Of a stretch of DNA of 64,000 bases, positions 8,357-17,505 are shown one piece after another. Location: positions 1,173,982 through 1,237,981 of the forward strand of contig NC_009976.1 of the NCBI RefSeq assembly GCF_000018585.1. The letters are read 5' to 3'. Each line of letters opens with the position of its first letter. Position 1 is the stretch's first letter. The DNA is from Prochlorococcus marinus str. MIT 9211. Lineage in GTDB: Bacteria; Cyanobacteriota; Cyanobacteriia; PCC-6307; Cyanobiaceae. The translations under genes and the position numbers were made by a program. The notes beneath the pieces were generated by a model that worked only from the letters and a program-made list of their open reading frames with translations, did not search any database and was not told where the DNA came from.

Positions 8357-9472
8357 CTATTCCAAAAAAGTATTTAATACAAAATCTTTACCACTTTTTG
8401 CCAAAGAAACTTCTTTTAAGATCAGGGCCTGGTCCAAAGAATCAAAGCCGAAATTTCCAAGGAGAGTCATTGCAGGCAAGCCCCCTAACAATTTAGGGGC
8501 CATAAAAATAACAATCTCTTGAACACAATTTTGCTTTATTGCACTGGTAGCCAAAGAGGGGCCGCATTCCCACAAAATTCTGTTGCAGCCTTTTTTTGCA
8601 AGTTCTTCAAGCAATTCTCTTGGATTACTTTCGTGAAGTTTTAGTTTTTCTACATTTTCAGGCAATTCCTGAATAAGCGGTAATGCGTTTTCATTACTGA
8701 AAGCAACAAGGGTTTTTGCACTTTCAGTCCTCCAAATTTGAGCGCCAATGGGCAAGGAAAGGCTTTGACTAAAAACAACTCTTAAAGGCTCAGGATTTCT
8801 TAAACCTCTACTAGTCAAAAGAGGGTCATCGGCTCTAAGGGTACCCCCACCGATAATTACAGCATCACACTTGGCTCTAAGAGCATGGACCTTTTCTCTT
8901 GCTTCTTGTGAAGTTATCCATTTACTTTTCCCATTAGATAAACCAGTTCGACCATCAAAACTCATTGCTAATTTCAGTATGCCCCAAGGCCTACCTGTTT
9001 TAATTCTAAAAATGAAGGCCCTATTCTGAAATGAAATTTCTTCTTTCAGAATTCCAGTAATTACTTCTATACCAGCTTCCTTTAACAAACGTATGCCATT
9101 CCCTGACACTCTTGGATCAGGGTCTTGCAAGCCAACAACTACTCTTGAGACCCCGGACTCAATAATAGTTTTAGTGCAAGGTGGCGTTAACCCATAATGG
9201 CAACAAGGCTCAAGAGTAACTAAAAGAGTCCCTCCCTTTGCCGCATCACCAGCTTGCCGTAAAGCCTCTACTTCAGCATGTGGACTACCAGCTTTTGAAT
9301 GAAAACCTTCTCCTATCAAGAGCTTGTCAGGATCAAGAACCACTGCTCCTACTAATGGATTCGGATTTGTCTCACCATCTGCCAATTGAGCCAATTGGAA
9401 TGCACGTTGCATCCAATAAAAGCATTCTTCAATATTCAAATCTTTTTTAGTCATTTGATAAGTTATTTTCAA
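8357..9472 (-). CDS. ribD: Bifunctional riboflavin deaminase/reductase RibD
   Basis: A 371-residue fusion of a zinc pyrimidine deaminase and a reductase, catalysing steps two and three of riboflavin synthesis. The deaminase motifs are HAEVEAL (65-71) and LEPCCHYGLTPPC (87-99). The C-terminal reductase domain (about 160-371) contains RPWGILKLAMSFDGR and GGGTLRADDP. The first Met overlaps the upstream DUF3122 gene by 26 nt. Met7 (MTKKDLNIEE) would reduce this to 8 nt and is a plausible true start. ribF lies elsewhere in the window. Confidence 0.94.
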   Translation of the reverse strand: MKITYQMTKKDLNIEECFYWMQRAFQLAQLADGETNPNPLVGAVVLDPDKLLIGEGFHSKAGSPHAEVEALRQAGDAAKGGTLLVTLEPCCHYGLTPPCTKTIIESGVSRVVVGLQDPDPRVSGNGIRLLKEAGIEVITGILKEEISFQNRAFIFRIKTGRPWGILKLAMSFDGRTGLSNGKSKWITSQEAREKVHALRAKCDAVIIGGGTLRADDPLLTSRGLRNPEPLRVVFSQSLSLPIGAQIWRTESAKTLVAFSNENALPLIQELPENVEKLKLHESNPRELLEELAKKGCNRILWECGPSLATSAIKQNCVQEIVIFMAPKLLGGLPAMTLLGNFGFDSLDQALILKEVSLAKSGKDFVLNTFLE

Positions 9473-9995
9473 TTAAAGACCGCCATTCTTCTACGACATA
9501 TGGAGGAACTGGTAATTCATCAAATCCTCCTTTCAAAGATAATCTTAATGGTCGATTGTTACTTAAATCTATGAGTAAAGGTGTTAGATTAAATTCTGCA
9601 GCCGCCTCTCTAGTATCTTTGAGTAATAGACTATTTTGTAATGTTATATCATCAAGATCCCAGCTCCTAATTCCAGATTGAACATTTAATATTGCAGGGT
9701 GAGACAAGCGTAGGCTTCCTGGAAAGCCTACAATTCTCAAAGTAATGGACTTCTCAACAAGATTTTTGGCATACGCAACTACTTGCCAAGTTTGATAATC
9801 AAGATCTCTAAGGCTTTCTAAACTTCTTTGGGTTTCTTCACCATCTATATTTCGTGTTGTCTCTAATTTTGCATCCAAAGCTGAAGGGTTAAAAAGCAAA
9901 ATTGTTATTGCTAAAAAGAATAAGAGTCCTAAAAAGAATCCTTTAAAAGTTTTTTTTGAAATGATTTTAGCTGTTCTCACTTTGTTCCGAGTCAA
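9447..9995 (-). CDS. DUF3122 family protein, membrane-anchored or secreted
   Basis: A 182-residue cyanobacteria-specific protein. The N-terminus is basic (residues 1-18), followed by a hydrophobic segment (about 19-36, GFFLGLLFFLAITILLF) that acts as a signal peptide or anchor. The body carries WQVVAYAKN, RIVGFPGSLRLSHP and the C-terminal LPVPPYVVEEWRSL block that I associate with DUF3122. Function unknown. It overlaps the small gene upstream by 29 nt and ribD downstream, so the three form a translationally chained operon. No enzymatic motif was seen. Confidence 0.7.
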   Translation of the reverse strand: MTRNKVRTAKIISKKTFKGFFLGLLFFLAITILLFNPSALDAKLETTRNIDGEETQRSLESLRDLDYQTWQVVAYAKNLVEKSITLRIVGFPGSLRLSHPAILNVQSGIRSWDLDDITLQNSLLLKDTREAAAEFNLTPLLIDLSNNRPLRLSLKGGFDELPVPPYVVEEWRSLIENNLSND

Positions 9996-10230
9996 GCAAC
10001 GCGTCCAAAGTCATTGCAGATCGAACTAAGGACTGATATTTCTCAAGAATACGTCGATTGTGGTCAATCCATCTAGCTGGATCAATCTCTCTATTACTGC
10101 CATTCAAACTCCGCGCATCAGTATTCATAAGCTCTAAATCCTCTTGTCTATTGATAAGTGCCACTAAAAGCTCATGCTGACGTTGTCGTCTTATTGAATA
10201 TTTATCGTTATGAAAGGTTGTTTTTTCCAC
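9967..10230 (-). CDS. Small conserved-type protein of unknown function (87 aa)
   Basis: I do not recognise this gene. It encodes an 87-residue, highly charged soluble protein with predicted helices (RRQRQHELLVALINRQEDL, then DHNRRILEKYQSLVRSAMTL) and no signal or membrane segment. It is the first gene of the overlapping set with the DUF3122 gene and ribD, overlapping the former by 29 nt, which supports it being real. It is divergent from cobL, with about 90 nt between the two starts. Confidence 0.55.
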   Translation of the reverse strand: MEKTTFHNDKYSIRRQRQHELLVALINRQEDLELMNTDARSLNGSNREIDPARWIDHNRRILEKYQSLVRSAMTLDALLDSEQSENS

Positions 10231-10320
10231 GGAGTCTTGTAATTGAAGATTTAGGCCTTGAGCTAAGAACTCATTTAACTTGTATAAGAGACCTTTTAGG
10301 TGGACCGAAAGAATACACCA

Positions 10321-11601
10321 ATGAACAGATCTTCAAAGCCAATCTATGTGATAGGAATTTGCGCTGGGGGGGTTGAAAAGCTTCCATTGTCACTTCAAGA
10401 GCTAATTGTCTCAGCCGAGAGAATTGCTTGTCCTGCAAGGATCTTGACGCCCTTGACTAATTGGTGGCATAAAACAGAAGTCGGCAAAAAGTTACCAGAA
10501 TTATTTGATAGCACAAATACAAATGAGCTAATTCACTGGCTCAAAAGCCAAAATCAAAAAACTATCTTATTAGCCAGTGGCGATCCACTTTGGTTTGGTA
10601 TAGGAAGAGTATTAATTGAAAACTTACCAAATCGTGAAATTGTTTTTCACCCCTCAACAACATCTTTGCAGCTTGCTTTTGCTAGAATAGGTAGACCTTG
10701 GCAAGATGCCTCTTGGATTAGTCTTCACGGGAGGGATCCAAGCCCTCTTATAAACCTTCTAAAGAAAAGGCCGAATGCAATAGCAATACTAACCGATCCT
10801 AAATTAGGTAGCCCAAAGCAAATTAAACATATTCTTGAATCAGCTGAACTAGATAAAATCTACACTTTTTGGATATTTGAAAGGCTTGGTCATTCTGAAG
10901 AGCGGATCTATAAGATCATGCCTTCTCAAAAACTGCCCGAATCAATAGATCCTTTAAATATAGTTGTCCTAATAAAAGAAAGTATCCCTATACATCAAAA
11001 GACTGACTTACCCCTATTTGGTATTGAGGATGGTCTATTTATTCAACATGATGATCGTCCAGGTCTTATGACTAAAAGAGAAGTTAGGGTCCAAATTCTT
11101 GCAGATATTGAGTTACCTGAAGAAGGAGTAATTTGGGATATCGGTGCTGGTGTAGGGAGCATAGGACTAGAAGCCCTGAGAATAAGACCAAAACTAAAAC
11201 TACTTCTAGTAGATAAAAGAGTTGGTAGCCAAAAGCTAATTAATGAAAATGCAGTAAGGCTTTCTGTTAAACCTTCAGTAATTATTGAATCTGATATAGA
11301 AAGATTATTAGAGCAAGGAACTATTCCAAAAAATGTATCTAAAGCTGACAGAATAATACTAGGAGGAGGAGAAAAAAGAGATCTGATTGGGCAATTACTC
11401 GAAAGGCTAAATCCCAAGGGAATTATTGTAATCCCTTTAACAACTTTACAATCAATTGATCAAATAGAAAAAATATTTAATGACTGGGGTTGCATATTAA
11501 AAATTAGTCAGCATCAAAATTACAGAGGAATTAAAATAGGCAAAGCAACAAGACTTTCACCTATGAACCCAGTATTTATTTTAAAAGCCAAGTTAATCTA
11601 G
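10321..11601 (+). CDS. cobL: Precorrin-6Y C5,15-methyltransferase (decarboxylating), CobL/CbiET fusion
   Basis: A two-domain corrin methyltransferase in cobalamin synthesis that methylates C5 and C15 of precorrin-6Y and decarboxylates the acetate side chain. The N-terminal CbiE-type domain (about 1-215) has PIYVIGICAGGVEKLP and LASGDPLWFGIGR. The C-terminal CbiT-type SAM methyltransferase has DIGAGVGSIGLEALR and ILGGGEKRDLIG. An in-frame GTG 21 nt upstream (10300) could extend it by 7 residues. I prefer the ATG because it gives the usual distance to the first motif, but no strong Shine-Dalgarno sequence discriminates. cbiB of the same pathway is at 59.6 kb. Confidence 0.92.
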   Translation: MNRSSKPIYVIGICAGGVEKLPLSLQELIVSAERIACPARILTPLTNWWHKTEVGKKLPELFDSTNTNELIHWLKSQNQKTILLASGDPLWFGIGRVLIENLPNREIVFHPSTTSLQLAFARIGRPWQDASWISLHGRDPSPLINLLKKRPNAIAILTDPKLGSPKQIKHILESAELDKIYTFWIFERLGHSEERIYKIMPSQKLPESIDPLNIVVLIKESIPIHQKTDLPLFGIEDGLFIQHDDRPGLMTKREVRVQILADIELPEEGVIWDIGAGVGSIGLEALRIRPKLKLLLVDKRVGSQKLINENAVRLSVKPSVIIESDIERLLEQGTIPKNVSKADRIILGGGEKRDLIGQLLERLNPKGIIVIPLTTLQSIDQIEKIFNDWGCILKISQHQNYRGIKIGKATRLSPMNPVFILKAKLI

Positions 11602-11619
11602 AAAAAATTTAAAATCTAT

Positions 11620-12528
11620 TTAACTTTTGTCAGGTTTGGCTTCATGAGGCAACCCCCAACCAAGTTTCTTCCTAAGCACTTGGAAAAATTCATGGTCAGA
11701 TAGTCTTACAAATTTTACTGGGTGGTTACTTCTTCGAATTAAGACACGATCTTCAGGCCAAACATAACAACCGGCGGTACCATCTACTACCATCATTAGC
11801 CTCTCAGGAGTTGCCGGGAAAACAGTTACAGGCTCCAAATCACTAAACACAAGTGCCCTTGAAGCAAGAGAATGAGGAGCAATTGGAGTCAATTGAAGGA
11901 CTGGGCAATCAGGAGTAATGACTGGCCCCCCCGCACTAAGTGAATAAGCTGTCGAACCAGTTGGTGTAGAAAGAATTACTCCATCAGCTGAAATATCCAC
12001 TGGAGCATGCCGACCAATTGATATCTCGAAATGACACATACTTGTTAGTGGCTCACGGTGAAGCGCCATCTCGTTTAAGCAAAGAGCTTCCCACCTTCTT
12101 TGATCACCTCTTAGTATGCTTACAACAAGACTTGTTCTTAGTTCTATCTCCCAATCGCTAGAAAGAATCTGGTCTATAGCATTATCAAGATCTGAGAGAT
12201 AAGCCTCTGCCAAAAAGCCTAAATGACCTGTATTTATTGTGAGAATAGGAACTTGTACTGGAGCAGTCTGACGTGCAGCAGATAAAACAGTTCCATCACC
12301 ACCTAATACTATTGCCATTTTCATAGATGAATCAAAGCCCTCTGGGACATGAGCGCTATAACCATTCATTCGCATGTGCTGGTCAGGATTAGCGAAACCA
12401 ACCATTCCACCTGAACTACTAGCTCTCACCACTTCATAGCCTGAGCTTTCAAGTCTCTTCTGAATAGTTAGAGCAATTTCAACAGCACGCTCTTTGCCAT
12501 CATTTACGATCAGTCCTAATTTAGGCAC
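11620..12528 (-). CDS. nadK: NAD kinase
   Basis: A 302-residue ATP-NAD kinase making NADP+. Signatures are LGGDGTVL (GGDGT at 76-80), [27 protein letters not shown] and the C-terminal region. Length matches the cyanobacterial family. It converges on cobL with an 18-nt gap. Cyanobacteria usually carry two NAD kinase paralogues, and I cannot say which this one is. Confidence 0.94.
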   Translation of the reverse strand: MPKLGLIVNDGKERAVEIALTIQKRLESSGYEVVRASSSGGMVGFANPDQHMRMNGYSAHVPEGFDSSMKMAIVLGGDGTVLSAARQTAPVQVPILTINTGHLGFLAEAYLSDLDNAIDQILSSDWEIELRTSLVVSILRGDQRRWEALCLNEMALHREPLTSMCHFEISIGRHAPVDISADGVILSTPTGSTAYSLSAGGPVITPDCPVLQLTPIAPHSLASRALVFSDLEPVTVFPATPERLMMVVDGTAGCYVWPEDRVLIRRSNHPVKFVRLSDHEFFQVLRKKLGWGLPHEAKPDKS

Positions 12529-12629
12529 TGATTGAAATCCAATAATTAAACCCCTGAGCCATATTTAAAAAAAAATATGTTTTTTATTTTAAGTTTATTT
12601 TAATAAAAAAACTAAAAAAGAACCTAAAG

Positions 12630-13637
12630 CTAAAACTGTTCAAGGAACCTTAAATCACTCGTATAAAGACGTCTTATATCGTCTATGCCATGACGAACCA
12701 TACAAAAGCGTTCAACTCCAAGGCCTGCAGCAAAACCTGTCCACTTTTCAGAATCAATTCCAAGTCCTTCTAATACTGAAGGATCAACCATGCCACATCC
12801 CATAACTTCAAGCCATTTACCTCTCCATTGAACATCAACCTCGGCAGATGGCTCAGTAAATGGAAAATAACTTGCCCTAAATCGCACTGGTAAATCGCCA
12901 AAAAATGCTTTTAAGAAAGCCATAACTGTCCCCCGCAAATGACTGAAGTCAAGTCCTTCGTCTATTGCTAAAACTTCAACCTGATGGAATACAGGCGAAT
13001 GAGTCGCATCAACAGCATCACGCCTATAAACCCTTCCAGGAGAAACTATCCTTACTGGTGGGGGAGTCTTTTCCAAATAACGAATTTGTACTGGAGAAGT
13101 ATGAGTACGAAGCAGTAAGTTCCCTCCTAAATAAAATGTATCCTGCATATCTCTAGCCGGATGGTCCTCAGGAATATTTAAAGCCGCAAAGTTGTAGTAA
13201 TCATTCTCAACCTCAGGTCCCTCTTCAACTGAATACCCTAACCCACAGAACAAATCGACAATTTGTTCTGTGGTTGTAATCAAAGGGTGTCTATGTCCTA
13301 AAGGGATTCCTTTGACGGGAACAGTGATATCAATAGTTTCTTTAGCAACCAATTCACGAAGAGCTTTCGTTTTTAAATCATTTAATCTTTCAGAAATGAG
13401 TTTTTGGATTTGATTCTTTAATAAATTTGCTCTCTGACCAATTACTGGACGCTCTTCTCCACTCAGTGATCCCATAGAGCCAAGAATCTTGGAAACACTT
13501 CCTTTTTTACCAAGAAAACCAACTCTTAATTCCTCAAGTGATTTCTCTTCAACGGCCTGTGAAATGTCTTTTACAGCCTTTTCCTCTAAAAGATCTAGTT
13601 GATTAGTAAGCTGCCTAAGAGATACAGTTTCGCTCAC
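12630..13637 (-). CDS. pheS: Phenylalanyl-tRNA synthetase alpha subunit
   Basis: A 335-residue class II synthetase alpha chain. The N-terminal coiled coil occupies about 1-90. The catalytic domain contains [27 protein letters not shown], the motif 2 region [12 protein letters not shown] with HSPVFHQVE, and motif 3 [14 protein letters not shown]. It partners PheT, which is not in this window. Stand-alone pheS is normal for these genomes. About 100 very AT-rich bases separate it from nadK. It is divergent from surE. Confidence 0.96.
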   Translation of the reverse strand: MSETVSLRQLTNQLDLLEEKAVKDISQAVEEKSLEELRVGFLGKKGSVSKILGSMGSLSGEERPVIGQRANLLKNQIQKLISERLNDLKTKALRELVAKETIDITVPVKGIPLGHRHPLITTTEQIVDLFCGLGYSVEEGPEVENDYYNFAALNIPEDHPARDMQDTFYLGGNLLLRTHTSPVQIRYLEKTPPPVRIVSPGRVYRRDAVDATHSPVFHQVEVLAIDEGLDFSHLRGTVMAFLKAFFGDLPVRFRASYFPFTEPSAEVDVQWRGKWLEVMGCGMVDPSVLEGLGIDSEKWTGFAAGLGVERFCMVRHGIDDIRRLYTSDLRFLEQF

Positions 13638-13708
13638 GAGTAAAAAGTATTGAATACAAACTTTAAACAGCTATGGGTCATTATTTTGCTTAAAGAAATC
13701 TCAGAGTA

Positions 13709-14518
13709 ATGAAACCTTTGAAAATTCTAATTAGTAATGACGATGGGGTCTTTGCTGAAGGGATAAGAACGCTTGCAGGCGCTGCAGCATTTAGAGGCCA
13801 CCAAGTCACAGTGGTTTGTCCAGATCAAGAACGTTCTGCGACTGGTCACGGGCTTACCTTACATTCACCAATAAGAGCCGAAAAAGCAAATGAGTTATTT
13901 GGGAAAGGAGTGAGCGCATGGGGGTGTAATGGAACGCCTGCAGATTGCGTGAAGCTTGCTTTAAATGAAATTCTTCCAGAGAAACCTGATCTAATTCTTT
14001 CTGGAATAAATCATGGACCAAATTTAGGAACTGATATTTTTTGTTCTGGAACAGTTGCAGCTGCACTTGAGGGAACTCTTGCTGGCATTCCTGCTATAGC
14101 CATAAGCATAGCCAGTTTCCAGTGGCGTGATTTTTCTTTTGCAAGTCAACTGGCTTTAGAAATTGCAGAAGAGGCTCTAACCAAAAACTGGCCTCAAAAG
14201 TTGCTTTTGAATATAAATACTCCACCTTGCAAATCCTCAGAAATGGGTCAATTAGGTTGGACCAGACTTTCAATCAGGCAATACGAAGAACAATTCACTA
14301 GGCGGATAGACCCTAGAGGCAATCCTTACTATTGGATGGCTGGGAATGCAGTTAAAGACATTGATTCGGCAGGAGATGGTCCCTCTCAGTGGCCAAGTGA
14401 TGTAGCTCAAATCGAATCAAATTCTCCATCAATTACACCAATAGAACCTGACCTGTTTTGGCGAGGAAATATCTCAGATCTCCCAGCTATAAACTTAAAA
14501 AACTATTTCAGCCGATAA
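13709..14518 (+). CDS. surE: 5'/3'-nucleotidase SurE
   Basis: A 269-residue survival protein E, a metal-dependent nucleoside monophosphatase. The metal-binding NDDG is at residues 10-13, followed by [13 protein letters not shown] and [12 protein letters not shown] plus [10 protein letters not shown]. It starts at an ATG 71 nt from the divergent pheS. Its 3' end overlaps the convergent DUF3611 gene by 16 nt. Confidence 0.95.
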   Translation: MKPLKILISNDDGVFAEGIRTLAGAAAFRGHQVTVVCPDQERSATGHGLTLHSPIRAEKANELFGKGVSAWGCNGTPADCVKLALNEILPEKPDLILSGINHGPNLGTDIFCSGTVAAALEGTLAGIPAIAISIASFQWRDFSFASQLALEIAEEALTKNWPQKLLLNINTPPCKSSEMGQLGWTRLSIRQYEEQFTRRIDPRGNPYYWMAGNAVKDIDSAGDGPSQWPSDVAQIESNSPSITPIEPDLFWRGNISDLPAINLKNYFSR

Positions 14519-15069
14519 ATCCTTTGAAGCAACCAAAGAGAAAAGATTAATCCAATTAAGTGAGCAAACAGAACCTGCGTATTACTCAAAACAGAGAGCA
14601 TTTCCAGCGAAGTAATTGGATAATTATTCATATCAAACTTGCCTACCCCAAGTGAAATTCCAGGTGCCTGCATTGAAGCTTGAACAAATAGAGCACCTGC
14701 CAAAGACTGATAACCAACAGAAGAAAAAACCAATCCCAAAAGGTCGACAATTAATCCTCTTTTTAACAATCGACTGGTTTCTCCTCTACTAGGTCTTGCT
14801 GGACTATTAATGGCTCTACCAGCGCGAACTATCAACCATCCCTGCCAAAGGCTGTACAACAATAAGAAAAATGCAAAAGTGGTTAATGACAAACCAGGTC
14901 CTAGACCTAATGCTCTTTCTGAATTTCTTGCCAAGCTGCTGCCAACATTGTTAAAAAGCAAAACTCCTATGACAACGACTCCAAGAATTGTCTGGATCCA
15001 GAAACGTATCCAACCAATTCTTCGCATCCCTAAAGAAAGCAATGGGAAATCGGGCTGGTCTGGCATCAA
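14503..15069 (-). CDS. DUF3611 family integral membrane protein
   Basis: A 188-residue protein with four hydrophobic segments (about 20-40, 60-80, 108-130 and 160-182) and a central charged loop ([14 protein letters not shown]). This layout and the [20 protein letters not shown] start fit the cyanobacterial/plastid DUF3611 family, whose role is unknown. It is divergent from ribF and convergent with surE, so it has its own promoter in the short gap before ribF. The start ATG precedes [11 protein letters not shown]; a second Met at residue 2 is equivalent. Confidence 0.75.
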   Translation of the reverse strand: MMPDQPDFPLLSLGMRRIGWIRFWIQTILGVVVIGVLLFNNVGSSLARNSERALGLGPGLSLTTFAFFLLLYSLWQGWLIVRAGRAINSPARPSRGETSRLLKRGLIVDLLGLVFSSVGYQSLAGALFVQASMQAPGISLGVGKFDMNNYPITSLEMLSVLSNTQVLFAHLIGLIFSLWLLQRIYRLK

Positions 15070-15126
15070 GATAAATATATTGTTAGTTCAAACTTGCCAC
15101 TTAATCCAAACTTTTGCACGTAACTC

Positions 15127-16044
15127 TTGATTCCTCTCTGTTCTCCGTCACAAGCTTGTCTTCCTACTGCAATAGCTTTAGGAAGTTTTGATGGCCTTCA
15201 TGCAGGGCACAAAAGAGTTATCAAAGAAATAACCAATTCAGATAAAGGAGTACCAACTGTAGTTAGCTTTTGGCCTCATCCTAGAGAGGTGTTATATGGA
15301 GAATCAAGGCTTCGCTTAGACCTCCCATCAGAGAAAGGGGCTCTTCTTGAGACCTTAGGAGTAAAGCAATTAGTGCTAGTGCCTTTCGATCATTATTTAG
15401 CAGAGCTAACTGCAGAAAAATTTTTTAATGAGGTACTAATAAACAAACTTCAATCCAAGCGAATTGCTGTGGGAGCAAATTTTCGATTTGGGAAAAATAG
15501 AGAAGGAGATCCCTATGTTTTAAAAAAACTTTGCGAAAGTGCTGATTTAGAACTTTCTATAGTCCCTATTCTGGAAGATGCCCAAGGGAGAATGAGTAGC
15601 AGCAGAATAAGATCAGAGTTAAAACAAGGCAATTTGAAAGCCACTAAGGATCTGCTAGGCAGACCGTATATCTTTAGAGGATTAGTAATTCCTGGCAAAG
15701 GTTTAGGGAAAACTATTGGCTGGCCTACTGCAAACCTTCAAGTTGATGGTAGGAAATTACTCCCAGGGATTGGGGTATACGCTGCCTGGGCAACGAAGCT
15801 CAATGGCAAAAATAAATTTCCTGCCGTAATGAATTTAGGACCTCAACCAACAATTGACCCATTAGCACCCTCAGCAGTAGAAGTACATTTGCTAAATCAA
15901 GAAATTGATTTAACTCAGAATGAATTGATTATTGAGCCGGTAAAGCGCATTAGAAGTCAAAAGAAATTTAAAGACCTAAATACACTTAGCGAACAAATTG
16001 GTCTCGATGCAAAAATTGCTCAGGAGATATTGAGCAAGATCTAA
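15127..16044 (+). CDS. ribF: Bifunctional riboflavin kinase/FAD synthetase
   Basis: A 305-residue enzyme converting riboflavin to FMN and FAD. The N-terminal adenylyltransferase domain has the nucleotidyltransferase motif LGSFDGLHAGHKRV and later MSSSRIRSELKQG. The C-terminal kinase domain (about 180-305) has GKGLGKTIGWPTANL and PGIGVYAAWA. No ATG precedes the first conserved block; the start used is TTG. The gene faces the 39-residue minus-strand ORF, leaving a single base between their stop codons. Confidence 0.93.
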   Translation: MIPLCSPSQACLPTAIALGSFDGLHAGHKRVIKEITNSDKGVPTVVSFWPHPREVLYGESRLRLDLPSEKGALLETLGVKQLVLVPFDHYLAELTAEKFFNEVLINKLQSKRIAVGANFRFGKNREGDPYVLKKLCESADLELSIVPILEDAQGRMSSSRIRSELKQGNLKATKDLLGRPYIFRGLVIPGKGLGKTIGWPTANLQVDGRKLLPGIGVYAAWATKLNGKNKFPAVMNLGPQPTIDPLAPSAVEVHLLNQEIDLTQNELIIEPVKRIRSQKKFKDLNTLSEQIGLDAKIAQEILSKI

Positions 16045-16045
16045 C

Positions 16046-16165
16046 CTATAAAGAGGAAGGATAGGCATTAGCCAGGCCCCAAACCACAAAAAAACCTATA
16101 CCTCCCAACAAAAACACACCCCAGAGGAGCACATTAATGGTGCCATTAGCATTATTTTTCTCCAT
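16046..16165 (-). CDS. Short single-pass membrane protein (39 aa), function unknown
   Basis: A 39-codon ORF starting at ATG. It encodes a short polar N-terminus (MEKNNANGTI), one transmembrane helix rich in glycine (about residues 12-31) and a terminal NAYPSSL. The size and architecture resemble the single-helix subunits of photosynthetic or NDH-1 complexes, but I do not recognise the sequence. It fills the ribF-thiE gap exactly and keeps an uninterrupted, strongly amphipathic-to-hydrophobic reading, which supports coding. No clear Shine-Dalgarno sequence was seen. Confidence 0.55.
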   Translation of the reverse strand: MEKNNANGTINVLLWGVFLLGGIGFFVVWGLANAYPSSL

Positions 16166-16208
16166 GAACTTGGAGCTATGGGATTATGTCAAGGTTGGCA
16201 CGAAATAA

Positions 16209-17240
16209 ATGGCTGTCATCCCTACTCCTGAAAAACATGTTGCTCAGCTGATAGATGCAAACCTTGATAGAGCAAGAGAAGGTTTAAGAGTCATTGAAGA
16301 TTGGTGCAGATATGGCCTGCAAAGAAAAGACTTGATAATTATTATTAAGGATTATCGTCATCAATTAGGTCGCCTCCATCAAAAGACTTATAAGCAAGCT
16401 CGCTCAGCACAGACTGACCAAGGTTCAGGATTAACTCACGAAGCTCAAAATGATCGTATAAGTCCTCTACAAATCGTGAGTGCTAATTGTGCAAGAGTTC
16501 AAGAAGCTCTTCGCGTGATAGAAGAATTTGCCAGAAATATTGATCCAGAGCTTACAAAAGCAGCCTCAAAAATTCGTTATGAGATTTACGATCTAGAAAT
16601 CAATATTCAAGAAGCAACTTCTGGGAAAAAACGTCAAAAGGAACTCTCAGCTTGCAAATTATGCTTAATAACGACCCCCCACCAAGAGCTTATAGCAAAG
16701 GTTTCTGCAGGATTAAAGGCAGGAGTAGGGATGGTGCAATATCGCTGTAAAAAGGGTAAAGACATTGACAAGTTTTCTGAAGCTGAAAAACTTGCTGTGA
16801 TTTGCAAAGATTATGGTGCTCTCTTTATAGTCAATGACCGAATCGATATAGCTCTAGCCGTAGATGCTGACGGTATTCATATTGGTCAAGAAGACTTACC
16901 ACTAGATATAGCAAGAAAGCTTATAGGTCCCGAAAAGTTAATAGGAGTTAGTTGCCATTCTCTTGAAGAAGCTCAAAAGGCAGATAAAAATGGTTCTGAC
17001 TATATAGGCTTTGGTCCTATTTTTCGAACTACTTCAAAGCCAGAGGTTGCTCCACTTGGTCTTGAGTGCTTAAAGCAAATATCAAATTCAATTAATCAAC
17101 CTTGTTTTGCAATTGGTGGAATCAACCATCTCAACAGATCTAAATTGTTGTCAACTGGAGTCTCTCGAATAGCAGTCATTGATGCCATCATGAAAGCAGA
17201 AGACCCTTTTCAAGCAAGCAAGCAGCTACTTGAGATTTGA
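16209..17240 (+). CDS. thiE: Thiamine-phosphate synthase with N-terminal ThiD2-like domain
   Basis: A 343-residue protein. The C-terminal half (about 145-343) is a ThiE TIM barrel joining HMP-PP and HET-P. Its motifs include GMVQYRCKKGKD, LFIVNDRIDIALAVDADGIH, IGQEDL, SCHSLEEA, DYIGFGPIFRTTSKP and FAIGGI. The N-terminal 130 residues carry IDANLDRAREGLRVIEDWCRY and a second related RVQEALRVIEEFARN block. This is the cyanobacterial extension that I recall as the ThiD2 (HMP-P kinase) domain, so the protein may be a fusion of two steps. thiS follows with a single base between stop and start. Confidence 0.93.
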   Translation: MAVIPTPEKHVAQLIDANLDRAREGLRVIEDWCRYGLQRKDLIIIIKDYRHQLGRLHQKTYKQARSAQTDQGSGLTHEAQNDRISPLQIVSANCARVQEALRVIEEFARNIDPELTKAASKIRYEIYDLEINIQEATSGKKRQKELSACKLCLITTPHQELIAKVSAGLKAGVGMVQYRCKKGKDIDKFSEAEKLAVICKDYGALFIVNDRIDIALAVDADGIHIGQEDLPLDIARKLIGPEKLIGVSCHSLEEAQKADKNGSDYIGFGPIFRTTSKPEVAPLGLECLKQISNSINQPCFAIGGINHLNRSKLLSTGVSRIAVIDAIMKAEDPFQASKQLLEI

Positions 17241-17241
17241 C

Positions 17242-17454
17242 ATGAAAATCACAGTCAATGGACTCCTTAAAGTCTTTCAAAACTCTTCAACGCCTTTATC
17301 TCTATCAGAAGTGATCAAGGACCTTGGTCATAATCCAAAATTAATTGTTGTGGAATTCAATGGGATTATTTTGCCTCAACAAGATTGGGACAACCAAGCC
17401 GTTAAAGATGGTGACAACCTAGAGATTGTCACCATTGTTGGAGGTGGTGCCTAG
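17242..17454 (+). CDS. thiS: Sulfur carrier protein ThiS, with an extra C-terminal Ala
   Basis: A 70-residue beta-grasp sulfur carrier for thiazole formation. The ATG starts one base after the thiE stop. An in-frame TTG at 17230 inside thiE is possible but unnecessary. The C-terminus reads VTIVGGGA. ThiS must end in Gly-Gly for adenylation and thiocarboxylate formation. Here one Ala follows the glycines, so the protein would need trimming or work differently. The family call rests on size, the thiE linkage and the NGxxLPQxxW-like midsection. Confidence 0.88.
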   Translation: MKITVNGLLKVFQNSSTPLSLSEVIKDLGHNPKLIVVEFNGIILPQQDWDNQAVKDGDNLEIVTIVGGGA

Positions 17455-17505
17455 TGTCTGTTAAATCGTCAATCACTTTTTAACTAGTTTCTCTAGCTAA
17501 TCAAC

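Noticed and set aside
12560-12590. AT-only palindrome with a T run (CATATTT/AAATATG) between nadK and pheS
   Set aside because: The T run follows on the plus strand while both flanking genes are on the minus strand, and the stem has almost no G-C pairs, so it is unlikely to terminate transcription.
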